Shown here one piece after another: positions 15,421 through 23,827 of a DNA stretch of 44,480 bases (the stretch's first letter is position 1; each line of letters starts with the position of its first letter). The DNA lies in NCBI GenBank assembly GCA_052034085.1, contig JBPOJA010000014.1, positions 1-44,480 on the forward strand, written 5' to 3'. Under the pieces are notes generated by a model. That model did no database searches. It saw nothing but the letters and a program-made list of their open reading frames with translations, and was not told the origin of the DNA. A program made the translations under genes and the position numbers. The stretch comes from UBA1426 sp052034085 (lineage in GTDB: Bacteria > Bacillota > Clostridia > Peptostreptococcales > Anaerovoracaceae).

Positions 15421-15839
15421 TTTATGCTGACAAACCTTTCTTCCTCACCCGGCCCGTATTCTATTTTAACGAAAATCGTGTTTTCCGGCAGAAATTCTCT
15501 GATTTTATCAGCCCATTCCACCACGGAAACCCCTTCCCCGTAAAAATATTCTTCGTAGCCCAGTTCATGGAATTCGTACTCATCCTCAAGCCTGTACACA
15601 TCAAAATGATAAAGAGGCAGGCGTCCCTCTTCATATTCATGAATAATAGTAAAAGTCGGGCTGGTAATCTCATCTTCGATTTCCAGGCCTTTAGCTATAG
15701 CCCTGGTAAGGGTTGTTTTACCTGCGCCAAGATCGCCTTCCATGGCGATTACTGCCCCGGCCTCAAGCCTTTCCCCCAGTAAGATTCCCAGCCTTTCCAT
15801 TTCAGCTTCATTTTTTATGAATAATCTGTCTTCACTCAT
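15417..15839 (-). CDS. tsaE: t6A biosynthesis ATPase TsaE
   Basis: A 140-residue P-loop ATPase that regenerates the TsaBD complex. Walker A GDLGAGKTTLTRAI lies near residue 40, followed by the family's ITSPTFTIIHEY and the LPLYHFDVYRL segment. It starts 26 bases after ribU with no terminator between. It may therefore be read from the FMN-riboswitch promoter, unless an internal promoter exists. Confidence 0.95.
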   Translation of the reverse strand: MSEDRLFIKNEAEMERLGILLGERLEAGAVIAMEGDLGAGKTTLTRAIAKGLEIEDEITSPTFTIIHEYEEGRLPLYHFDVYRLEDEYEFHELGYEEYFYGEGVSVVEWADKIREFLPENTIFVKIEYGPGEEERFVSIK

Positions 15840-15865
15840 ATAAATGCTTTCTCAATTATTATCCC

Positions 15866-16408
15866 CTAGCCGTGCAGGAATTTGGATATTCTCTTGTATA
15901 ACAGGAATGTTATGGCTGAGTTGAGAATTCCCTTAATCAGGTTGAAGCCCAGTATAAAAGGCATCAACGACTTAACCACACTCACCGGCACTCCCATAAA
16001 ATGGGGCGTAACGAGCAGATTAGCGAAAAACATGGCAACCGTCATGGTCAGGGTCCCGCATATCAGAGCAATGATTGCCGACTTTTTGGATTTGCCCAGC
16101 TTGTAGATAACACCCGCAACCACGACAAAAGATCCCGTGGCAAGTATGTGCATGATAATGCCGTAGACTCCGCTTTGAGCGCTGACTGTGGTTCCCTGCA
16201 CTATTGATACTATCACAGTAAGTACCAGGCCGGACAAGGGGCCGAAGGCAAAGGTCCCCATGAAAATCGGAACGTCCGCAGGATCATACTCCAGAAAGGA
16301 CACCATGGGAAATATTGGTACATGGATTAAGGAAACCAGTACCAGGGCGATTGCTCCCAGCATCCCCATTTTAGCCAGCTTGTTGATTTGTTCTGAGCGT
16401 TTGTTCAT
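15866..16408 (-). CDS. ribU: Riboflavin ECF transporter substrate-binding subunit RibU
   Basis: A 180-residue membrane protein with about six helices that captures riboflavin for an energy-coupling-factor transporter. The motif SFLEYDPADVPIFMGTFAFG near residues 42-61 is diagnostic of RibU. The ATG at 16408 follows GGAGG by nine bases. Its leader holds an FMN riboswitch and terminator, which confirms the substrate. The ECF ATPases and EcfT are not in this window, as expected of a group II system. Confidence 0.95.
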   Translation of the reverse strand: MNKRSEQINKLAKMGMLGAIALVLVSLIHVPIFPMVSFLEYDPADVPIFMGTFAFGPLSGLVLTVIVSIVQGTTVSAQSGVYGIIMHILATGSFVVVAGVIYKLGKSKKSAIIALICGTLTMTVAMFFANLLVTPHFMGVPVSVVKSLMPFILGFNLIKGILNSAITFLLYKRISKFLHG

Positions 16409-16449
16409 TTCAAATTCCTCCAATTATAAAATGTGGAATCTGTCAGGTC

Positions 16450-16478
16450 AAAAAAGCCCCGGGCAAAATCCCAGGGCT
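16450..16478 (-). terminator. Attenuator terminator of the FMN riboswitch
   Basis: On the minus strand AGCCCTGGG pairs with CCCGGGGCT around an ATTTTG loop and is followed by TTTTTT. It lies between the aptamer and ribU, so FMN binding should end transcription early. Confidence 0.92.
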
Positions 16479-16502
16479 AAGTCACGCATCGATAAAAATC
16501 GC

Positions 16503-16638
16503 GTTTCTTTCATCCGGACTGTCTTCGCATTTCTGCAAAACCGTCGGTACCGGAATCCAACCGGTTCGGCCAAATGGCTCGCGGACTCGTAGCTTTAGCT
16601 CTTTACCGCCGGTGAGGACTTTCACCTCGCCCTGAAAC
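16503..16638 (-). ncRNA. FMN (RFN) riboswitch
   Basis: Conserved RFN segments are present in order on the minus strand: AGGGCGAGGTGAAAGTCC, CCGGCGGTAAAG, GAGTCCGCGAGC, an ACCGGTTGGATTCCGGT hairpin, CCGACGG, and AGTCCGGATGAAAGA. The closing helix P1 pairs GTTTC (16634-16638) with GAAAC (16503-16507). It senses FMN and controls ribU, and possibly the tsa genes behind it. Confidence 0.97.
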
Positions 16639-16657
16639 AGATTATGTATCCTTGTAA

Positions 16658-16687
16658 ATTATATGCCTATTGTTCTTATTTTGTCAA
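16658..16687 (-). promoter_or_regulatory. Promoter of the riboswitch-ribU transcript
   Basis: On the minus strand TTGACA (16682-16687) and TATAAT (16658-16663) are 18 bases apart. The -35 lies inside the last codons of pepV, so the two units are tightly packed. Confidence 0.85.
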
Positions 16688-18094
16688 TCTGTAAATGCTT
16701 TCAGCATAAATTTTCGTGGCTTTGATAAGATTGTCTATATCTACATACTCATCTTTCTGGTGGGCAATTTCCGGTTCTCCCGGAAAAGCCATGCCGAAAG
16801 CAACTCCCCTGTCCATTGCTCTCGCATAGGTTCCCCCGCCTATGACCACCGGTTTGCTGTCATAATCTCCGGTTTGCTCACGATAAACTTCCATCAGAGT
16901 CTGTATCAGGGGATTGTCAACCGGAAGATATATTGGCGGCTGATGGCTCAATCTCACCAGTCCGATATGGTTTTTATCCAGATAGGGCATCATGGATCCA
17001 TATATGGCATCTTCATCCAGAGTTACGGGATAGCGGATGTTCACAGTCAGCCTGATGGCATTCTTATCCATCTCTACAACGCCTACGTTAAATACAAGCC
17101 TGCCTGAAGCCTCATCTGATAAATCGCATCCTATCTCCTCGCCATGAAAATTGAAGCCTATATGATTATTGTAAAATGCCACAAAATCCGCCAGTTCCTC
17201 ATTGGCAAAACCCATCTGATCTTCCAGTCTGCCCAGAAAGGCCATCAGTATTGATATGGCATTTTTGCCAAGATGAGGCAGGGATCCATGGGCTGAAATG
17301 CCGTAAGCCATAATCTCAAAGCTTTTCCCCAGCATTCTGCCGGTAATCTTGTGGCCCGTTTCATTTCTGAACAATTCCAGGAGGTCTTTAACCCTGTCAT
17401 AGTCATGGCTTCTGACCAGGGCTTTTGCCCGGTCGGCAACCATGTTGGCCGCATTGCCTCCTTTAATGCTTCTGACTTCTATTCCTGCGGGTCTGTCTCT
17501 GCCCAGTTTTCTGGCTATATCGAAAATCAGGATGCCCTTTTCTCCGTGAATTACAGGGAAATCCGCATCGGGAGTGAAACCAAAATCCGGTTTTCCTGCT
17601 CTTTTGAAATACTCCTCCATACCCAGCCAGCCCGTTCCGGCCTCTTCGTCCAGCCCCAGAATAAGCCTTATGGTTTTAACCGGCGCAAAGCCCTCTTCCT
17701 TAAGCGCTTTCATGGCATAAAAAGCCGCTATGGCAGGTCCTTTATCATCTATGGTGCCCCGGCCAAATAATTTATTTTCAACCACAGTCCCCGCATAGGG
17801 AGGGTAGGTCCAGTCATCCCCCGCAGGAACCACGTCCACATGAGCCAGTACTCCCATGACTTCCTCTCCGGGGTTCCCCGGCATCTCGATATGGCCGCCG
17901 TAATTGTCGGCATTATACACATCAAAACCCGCCTCTCTTCCCAGCTCCAGCATGTACATAAATGCCCCATGCACATCTTTGCCAAAAGGCATATCCTTAT
18001 CCTGGGCCGCTACAACACTGGGGAATTCCAAAAGGCCCTTGAGGTCCTTAAGCATGTCTTCTTTATAGCTGTCTATCCTCTCTATATGCCCCAT
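16676..18094 (-). CDS. pepV: M20 dipeptidase, PepV/Sapep type
   Basis: A 472-residue cytoplasmic zinc dipeptidase. Metal ligands are in VLAHVDVVPAGDDW (His, Asp), GRGTIDDKGPAIA (Asp), GLDEEAGTGW (Glu pair), PDADFPVIHGEKG, and EIAHQKDEYVDID near the C-terminus. The long lid domain in the middle is normal for PepV. The start at 18094 overlaps the hisS stop by 13 bases, with AAGGT upstream, so it is translated with hisS. Its 3' end contains the -35 of the ribU promoter. Confidence 0.93.
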   Translation of the reverse strand: MGHIERIDSYKEDMLKDLKGLLEFPSVVAAQDKDMPFGKDVHGAFMYMLELGREAGFDVYNADNYGGHIEMPGNPGEEVMGVLAHVDVVPAGDDWTYPPYAGTVVENKLFGRGTIDDKGPAIAAFYAMKALKEEGFAPVKTIRLILGLDEEAGTGWLGMEEYFKRAGKPDFGFTPDADFPVIHGEKGILIFDIARKLGRDRPAGIEVRSIKGGNAANMVADRAKALVRSHDYDRVKDLLELFRNETGHKITGRMLGKSFEIMAYGISAHGSLPHLGKNAISILMAFLGRLEDQMGFANEELADFVAFYNNHIGFNFHGEEIGCDLSDEASGRLVFNVGVVEMDKNAIRLTVNIRYPVTLDEDAIYGSMMPYLDKNHIGLVRLSHQPPIYLPVDNPLIQTLMEVYREQTGDYDSKPVVIGGGTYARAMDRGVAFGMAFPGEPEIAHQKDEYVDIDNLIKATKIYAESIYRLTK

Positions 18095-19335
18095 TCTTTT
18101 CTACCTTCTTCTCCGAAAATGACACAGACATTGTATCCTTCTTCCTCAAGTGAACTCAGCTGTTTGCCCAGTTTTCTGGCCTTGAGCGTAAGATTTACAT
18201 CGAATCCCTCATCCCTGAGCTCATTGCCTTTTTTCATCACCTCCAGAAAATCATCCCCCGGTTCATAGAGTAGCACCGCCCTTTTTTCATCCCGGGCAAA
18301 ACTCATTTCGGGACTGCTTAAAATAATCTCGCATATCCTTTCAAAGCCTATCGAGAAGCCTACGGCAGGCACGTCCTCGCCAATCAGATTTCCGATCATC
18401 TTGTCATATCGGCCGCCGCCTGCTATCGAACTGCCGAATTTGGGACTGACGGCCTCGAAAATTGTGCCTGTATAATAACCCATTCCCCTTACAAGGGATT
18501 TGTCATATTCGACTTTGTATTTTCCGCCGGCCAGTTTTCTCACACTATCAATAATGTGCTGCAATTCATTGACCGGTCCCGGGTCTGAGCAGTATTTCAC
18601 CATGTCCGAAACATCAGCACCGTCGCTGTCAGCTATGGCCTTAACAAATCTTCTAACAACTTCCCCGTCATATCCCTTTTCCAGAAGCTCCGACTCCACC
18701 CCCTCAAGCCCGATCTTATCCAGCTTGTCAAAGCTTATGCACACGGAAATAACTTCCTCTCTGGGGAAGCCCACATGTTCAATCATATCAAAAAGGATGC
18801 GCCTGTCGTTTACCCTGATGGTAAAATCCTCGAAGCCAAGTTTCTGCAAGGTTTTGGCCGTTGTGTCCATAAGTTCGATTTCAGCTCTTTCTGAAGCATC
18901 GCCTATAATGTCAATGTCGCATTGATAAAACTGCCTTAAACGGCCTTTCTGTGGCCTTTCCGCCCGGAATACCTGTCCAATCTGTATCACTTTAAAAGGG
19001 ATTTTCAGGTGGCTTCTGTTGTTGGCATAATAACGGCTTAAAGGCAGGGTCAGGTCAAAACGAAGGCCCATGTCAGCCAGGTCTTCGAAGGAATTGTTTT
19101 CCAAGGCTTCTTCAAACTTTCTGCCCCTCTTCAGAATGCGAAAAATCATATTGAGATTTTCGCCCCCCTCACTCTTGTCAAGGAGCTCAATATTTTCAAG
19201 CAAAGGCGTTTCTATCATAGAAAAGCCGCTGTTTTCATAGCTTCTTCTTATAATCTCTTTTACCTTTTCCCTTATTTTGACTTCCTGGGGGAGATAGTCC
19301 CTTGTGCCCCTTACCGGCTGAACCGAGATGGTCAT
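18082..19335 (-). CDS. hisS: Histidyl-tRNA synthetase
   Basis: A 417-residue class II synthetase that charges tRNA-His. It begins VQPVRGTRDYLPQEVKIREK (motif 1 region). It has FRAERPQKGRLRQFYQCDID (motif 2), the histidine-binding LVRGMGYYTGTIFEA, and GFSIGFERI (motif 3), then the anticodon-binding domain. The start has CAGGAGG upstream. No T-box leader is visible in the 46-base gap to the upstream CapA-like gene. Confidence 0.97.
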   Translation of the reverse strand: MTISVQPVRGTRDYLPQEVKIREKVKEIIRRSYENSGFSMIETPLLENIELLDKSEGGENLNMIFRILKRGRKFEEALENNSFEDLADMGLRFDLTLPLSRYYANNRSHLKIPFKVIQIGQVFRAERPQKGRLRQFYQCDIDIIGDASERAEIELMDTTAKTLQKLGFEDFTIRVNDRRILFDMIEHVGFPREEVISVCISFDKLDKIGLEGVESELLEKGYDGEVVRRFVKAIADSDGADVSDMVKYCSDPGPVNELQHIIDSVRKLAGGKYKVEYDKSLVRGMGYYTGTIFEAVSPKFGSSIAGGGRYDKMIGNLIGEDVPAVGFSIGFERICEIILSSPEMSFARDEKRAVLLYEPGDDFLEVMKKGNELRDEGFDVNLTLKARKLGKQLSSLEEEGYNVCVIFGEEGRKEWGI

Positions 19336-19381
19336 TTAATTTCCTCCTGTTTTTTTACTTATCCTGAAATTATTTTCGGAT

Positions 19382-20641
19382 TTATTTCCAAATGTATTCG
19401 CTGCCAATCAGGGCTTCTGCGTCCTCAGCAGCCTGCAAAGCCCTTTTTAAATGCCCCGAAACCTTCAGGGTGGGATTGTTTTCCTCATTTCCGTCCAGAG
19501 GTATCACTGCATAATTGTCTTTCCCTTCAGCCTTATATTTGTCCACCCATGTTATCATGGCATCGGCTTTTATATCCTCTATTTCGCCCAGGTTTGGATT
19601 ATATGACAGCGTTACCCTGGCTATCATACCCTGTTCGGTATATCGGTTATTCAGGGTCTCTGCTCTCTGGTTTGATATGAGATTACCCATTGAATAGAAT
19701 ACGGGAACGGGCTTTCCGGTTTCCTCACTGACCAGATATTCTATCTCCTGCAGCACATGGGGGTGGGATGCAAAGATAATATCTGCCCCCATCTTCACAG
19801 TTTCCAGGGCGATTCGCTTCTGCCAGGGGTTGGCCCTTCGCTGGTATTCCTCTCCCCAGTGATGATAAACCACAACAATATCCGCTCCCGCTTTTCTGGC
19901 TGATTTTACGGAAGCTTCCACTTTTTTCAGATCCTCATCCAAAAAATCATAATCATAGCTGTTGATCAGATCTGCCGCCTCTTTGGACAGGACCACTCCG
20001 TTTATAGTCTTTTTCCCTTCATACTTATGGGTTTCATAGGTAAAGGAAACTATGCCAACCTTCAGACCCTTAACATGCATCAGGGCGAAATCCCTCTCCC
20101 AGGGCAACCTGCTTCCTGCCGTTGCCAGACCGTTTTTCCTCAGCACCCGAAGAGTCCGTTTCATACCTTTAAGGCCCTTGTCATGAAGGTGATTGTTGCT
20201 GGTAAGCCCCACATTGAACCCCGTATCTGCCAGAGCTTCAGCCAGGGAATCCGGTGCATTGAATGAAGGATAACCTGACGGGGATCCTCCCGTAAAAGTA
20301 GTTTCCACGTTGCATATGGCCAGGTCTGCCTGGTGTATATACGGTTTTATATAAGCAAAATTATCCTCGTAATTATAAAGACCCGTCGTGCTGTCATACT
20401 GGCTGGCCAGCTGGGACTTATGCACCATCACATCTCCCACGCACATTATGCTGAGTTCAATGTTCTCCGGCACCGATTCAACAACCGGGTCATCCTCCTG
20501 CTCCTGCTCTTCCAGTTCTGCCTGCATCTCTTCAGGCTCCTCGGCATGGGAATAATCTGCATTTGTGTCACAGGCCCACATAAAGAGCAGACCTATGGAC
20601 AGAAGGACTGCCAGCATCAGCCGGCGGACTTTTTTCTGCAT
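19382..20641 (-). CDS. CapA-family metallophosphatase-like lipoprotein
   Basis: The protein has 419 residues. The N-terminus has basic residues, a hydrophobic stretch and the lipobox LFMWAC (Cys24), so it is probably a lipoprotein on the outer face. A Glu-rich linker follows, then the PGA_cap fold: CVGDVMVHKSQ, NVETTFTGG, SNNHLHDKG, HHWGEEYQR and FASHPHVLQEIEY. CapA-type proteins are linked to poly-gamma-glutamate capsule. No capB/capC genes are nearby, so the substrate is unknown. It starts directly after the NFU gene stop. Confidence 0.85.
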   Translation of the reverse strand: MQKKVRRLMLAVLLSIGLLFMWACDTNADYSHAEEPEEMQAELEEQEQEDDPVVESVPENIELSIMCVGDVMVHKSQLASQYDSTTGLYNYEDNFAYIKPYIHQADLAICNVETTFTGGSPSGYPSFNAPDSLAEALADTGFNVGLTSNNHLHDKGLKGMKRTLRVLRKNGLATAGSRLPWERDFALMHVKGLKVGIVSFTYETHKYEGKKTINGVVLSKEAADLINSYDYDFLDEDLKKVEASVKSARKAGADIVVVYHHWGEEYQRRANPWQKRIALETVKMGADIIFASHPHVLQEIEYLVSEETGKPVPVFYSMGNLISNQRAETLNNRYTEQGMIARVTLSYNPNLGEIEDIKADAMITWVDKYKAEGKDNYAVIPLDGNEENNPTLKVSGHLKRALQAAEDAEALIGSEYIWK

Positions 20642-20863
20642 CTAAACCGCCTCGACTCCTGCTATTTCAGGGAACTGCTCTTTGAGCAGCTTTTCCACCC
20701 CGTTTTTGATGGTCATCTGTGAAAAAGGACAACCTGCACAGCTTCCTTGCAGCTTTACCTGTACAACTTTATCATCGGTAAAGTTAACAAACTCCAGGTC
20801 TCCGCCGTCTCTTTGCAGTAAAGGCCTGATTTCATCCAGCGCAGCTTTGATTTTTTCTTCCAT
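20642..20863 (-). CDS. NifU C-terminal-domain (NFU) iron-sulfur protein
   Basis: A 73-residue stand-alone NFU domain: RPLLQRDGGDLEFVNF, then GSCAGCPFSQMTIKNGVEKL with the CxxC pair that holds a [4Fe-4S] cluster between two subunits. It acts as a carrier of clusters to target proteins such as ferredoxins. It is packed between the binding-protein gene (one base gap) and the CapA-like gene (no gap). Confidence 0.92.
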   Translation of the reverse strand: MEEKIKAALDEIRPLLQRDGGDLEFVNFTDDKVVQVKLQGSCAGCPFSQMTIKNGVEKLLKEQFPEIAGVEAV

Positions 20864-20864
20864 T

Positions 20865-22052
20865 TTACTTCTCCTCTTCCGGCTCTTCAGCCGTATCTTC
20901 CGGATTTTCTTCCGGTTTTGCTATATACTTTTCTTTGAACTCACCGTTTTCCACGGTGGAAATTCTCATGGGCTTTATGGGATCACCGTCCTCGTTGAAA
21001 CTGATTTTTCCTGTGACTCCCTCAAAATCCTTCGTTGAAGCCAGCAACTCCCGCAAGCTCATTTGATTATTCCCCTCAGCACGTGCCTTTAAAACGCTTA
21101 TGGCCAGCATATAGGCATCATAACCCAGAGCCGCCTCGGGAGGTGTAAAATCCCTGTCAAAATTCATCTGGTATGTGGATGCAAAAGATGTGGGTTCGTC
21201 ACATACATCAGCAGCAATATCGAGGTAGTCGGTAAAAATTGCTCCCTCAAGCAGGTCGCCTCCCATTTCAAGAAAATTATTGTCATGCCACAGACTGGTG
21301 CCCACAAACTGAATCCTTATATTTAAGGCCCTGGCTTCAGCCAAAATGCTCAGGGCTTTTTCCCCGCCGCAGGGCACATAAACGACAGAAGCCCTGCTCT
21401 CTTTCAGTTTTTCCATTTGACCGCTTAGGTTTTCCAGATCCCTGCTGATTTCCAGACTGACTATTTCGAGATTTTCATCCAACTCCGCCAGTTTCTCTGA
21501 AAAACTCTGTGCAAGAGCAGTACCAAAGTCATCCTTGGCAATTTTTACAATCGCAACTTTCTCCGGTGCAAGCTCATTGAAAACGAAAGATGCCGCCATA
21601 GGGGCCTGCAGGGATTCCACAGTAACTATGCGAAAATAATAGGGGTTATTTTTGGTCACCAGGGGGTTGCTGCAGGTAACCGCAATTGCAGGTATTTCAG
21701 CTTCCTCAAAATACCTGCCGCCTGTCATGCTCATGACATTCCCATAGCTGCCCAGAATGATATCCACCTTGCTGTTGACCAGCTTCTGAGCCGCCAATTT
21801 TCCACTGAAAATATCAGACTTATTGTCAGCATAGACAAGTTCTACTCTTTTGCCTGAAACCGTCGGATGCAGTTTGTGTGCAAGCTCTATGCCTTCAAGT
21901 TCCGCCCTGGCTTTTTCCGAATCCTCCCCTGTCAGTGGCTGATATATTCCAATTTTATATACTTCCTCCTGCTCGGCCTCGTCCTGTCCTATGTCACCGA
22001 CGCAGCCGGTCAGGCTTAAAATGCCTATCAATATTAAGGCTAAAATCCTCAT
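20865..22052 (-). CDS. Orphan LivK-like ABC substrate-binding lipoprotein
   Basis: The protein has 395 residues with a lipobox LSLTGC (Cys17), then a type I periplasmic-binding fold: YKIGIYQPLTGEDS, VDIILGSYGNVMSM, AIAVTCSNPLVTKNNPYYFR, and EAALGYDAYMLAISVL. Such proteins bind branched-chain amino acids, amides or related small ligands. No permease or ATPase genes accompany it. It follows two acyl-CoA synthetase genes by two bases, so its partner transporter must be elsewhere or it has a sensory role. A Glu/Pro-rich tail ends the protein. Confidence 0.88.
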   Translation of the reverse strand: MRILALILIGILSLTGCVGDIGQDEAEQEEVYKIGIYQPLTGEDSEKARAELEGIELAHKLHPTVSGKRVELVYADNKSDIFSGKLAAQKLVNSKVDIILGSYGNVMSMTGGRYFEEAEIPAIAVTCSNPLVTKNNPYYFRIVTVESLQAPMAASFVFNELAPEKVAIVKIAKDDFGTALAQSFSEKLAELDENLEIVSLEISRDLENLSGQMEKLKESRASVVYVPCGGEKALSILAEARALNIRIQFVGTSLWHDNNFLEMGGDLLEGAIFTDYLDIAADVCDEPTSFASTYQMNFDRDFTPPEAALGYDAYMLAISVLKARAEGNNQMSLRELLASTKDFEGVTGKISFNEDGDPIKPMRISTVENGEFKEKYIAKPEENPEDTAEEPEEEK

Positions 22053-22054
22053 GC

Positions 22055-23827
22055 TTATTCCTTATTTGCTTCTACGAACCTCTTAATCTTTTTAGCTGTG
22101 GTCTTTTCGAATTCCTGCTTTCTCAAGTCCATTCTTTTGATCCTCTTGAAGAAAGGCAGGCCTTCATTTATTTTGTCAACCTCACTCCAGAGCAGTTCCA
22201 ATACCTGTTCATCGGTATAATCCTTGCCCAGGGCTTCTTCGACAGCTTCCTCGTCAATCCTGACGTTGGCGGAAATCAGCGTATCGGCCCCATCGCTGCT
22301 GTCTCTTCCCCATACCAGGGATTCAAGCACATAGGGAATCCTTCCCAGATAGTATTCCAGCTCTTCAGGAAATACGTTCTTGCCGTTTTTGGTTATTATC
22401 ACATTTTTCTTTCTGCCTGTGATGTAGACATAACGGTCTTCATCCATATAGCCCAGATCACCCGTATGGAACCATCCGTCTTTCAGGACTTCATCCGTTG
22501 CTTCAGGATTCTTGTAGTAACCCAGCATGACATTCGGACCCCAGGCGCAGATTTCCCCTATCCCTGTTTCGGGATCCGGCTCATGTATTTTCATGTCAAA
22601 TCCGGGCGGAATATATCCTGCAGACTGGCTCTTGGCTGCGAAGTCCGGATTCAGTGCACAAATGGGAGCTGTTTCCGTAAGTCCATAGCCCTGTACCGCC
22701 ATAATGCCGAATTCCTGTATTCCTTCTAAAATAGCCGGGTCAATGGCAGCGCCGCCGCAGATCATTATGCGCATTCTGCCTCCAAAAACATCCGTGACTT
22801 TTTTCGGAACCAGGTTTATTCCTATCTTCTTTGTGAAACGGTTAATTTTAAGAACCGTTCTGAGTTTCTTTTCTGCTCCTCCTTTTCTGGCCTGGCTCCA
22901 GATCCGCTTGTAAATGCTTTCCATAATGAGAGGCACGGTCAGGAACATCGTTGGTCTGGCTTCTTCCAGATTTTTAACAATATATTTGAGACCCTCACAG
23001 AATGCTATAGAAGCACCTCTGTACAGGGGCATTAAGAATCCGCATGTGCATTCATAGGTATGGTGTATGGGAAGAACCGAAAAGAATATATCGTCTGTGC
23101 CTACCCAAAGCAGGGTGGGCGCCGCAATCAAATCTTCCACAATATTTCCGTGGGAAAGCATAACTCCTTTTGAAACACCTGTGGTCCCTGAAGTAAAAAG
23201 CAGTATATTCATGGCGTCCCTGTCAATGACTGCATCAAGAAACTCTCTGTTGCCGTTTGCAAGAAGCTCATTGCCTTTTTCTATAAGTCCGGGAAGTTCA
23301 TCTTCCATGCCAATCAGATGCTTCAGTCCTGTTTTCCCGCCGTCCTTAATATCTTTGAATATTTTTTCAAATTTCTTATCATATATTACGGCTTCCACTT
23401 CACCCTGATTTACAAGCTGTTCCAGTTCGTTGGCCGGCAGTTCTTTGTCCAGGGGCACCACTACTCCCGTTCCGCAGGCTATGGCAAGATAGGATATGGC
23501 CCATTTGTAAGAATTGTCTCCTATGACTGACACTGCTTTTCCCTTCAGCCCCAGGTCAATTAGTGCTGTGCCCAGAGCATCTACATCCTTCTTTGCTTCT
23601 TTATAAGTAATCGGTTGATATACTCCTCCCGGAACATCTTTCTGATAGAATGCAACATTGTCTCCGTAAAGCTCAACGCTGGTTTCAAACATATGTTTAA
23701 GGTCAATTATAGGTCTGACATCCCTGTATTTTACCAGCGGATCCTGTGAATTCTTTATTCCTTCAATCCGCTTCTGGGCATATTCCCATTCTGCCGGTTT
23801 TAAGGCTTCATATTCCTTATGATTCAT
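22055..23827 (-). CDS. Long-chain acyl-CoA synthetase-like AMP-forming ligase (copy 1)
   Basis: A 590-residue adenylate-forming ligase that activates a carboxylate, probably a fatty acid, to acyl-CoA. P-loop ILLFTSGTTGVSKGVML lies near residue 195, VQGYGLTETAPI near residue 370, and DGWFHTGDLGYMDEDRYVYI follows, with the catalytic Lys region GRKKNVIITKNGKNV. The ATG at 23827 overlaps the preceding gene's stop, with GGAGGCAAGG upstream; an upstream extension to 23890 would overlap that gene further. It is a paralogue of the next gene. Confidence 0.9.
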   Translation of the reverse strand: MNHKEYEALKPAEWEYAQKRIEGIKNSQDPLVKYRDVRPIIDLKHMFETSVELYGDNVAFYQKDVPGGVYQPITYKEAKKDVDALGTALIDLGLKGKAVSVIGDNSYKWAISYLAIACGTGVVVPLDKELPANELEQLVNQGEVEAVIYDKKFEKIFKDIKDGGKTGLKHLIGMEDELPGLIEKGNELLANGNREFLDAVIDRDAMNILLFTSGTTGVSKGVMLSHGNIVEDLIAAPTLLWVGTDDIFFSVLPIHHTYECTCGFLMPLYRGASIAFCEGLKYIVKNLEEARPTMFLTVPLIMESIYKRIWSQARKGGAEKKLRTVLKINRFTKKIGINLVPKKVTDVFGGRMRIMICGGAAIDPAILEGIQEFGIMAVQGYGLTETAPICALNPDFAAKSQSAGYIPPGFDMKIHEPDPETGIGEICAWGPNVMLGYYKNPEATDEVLKDGWFHTGDLGYMDEDRYVYITGRKKNVIITKNGKNVFPEELEYYLGRIPYVLESLVWGRDSSDGADTLISANVRIDEEAVEEALGKDYTDEQVLELLWSEVDKINEGLPFFKRIKRMDLRKQEFEKTTAKKIKRFVEANKE

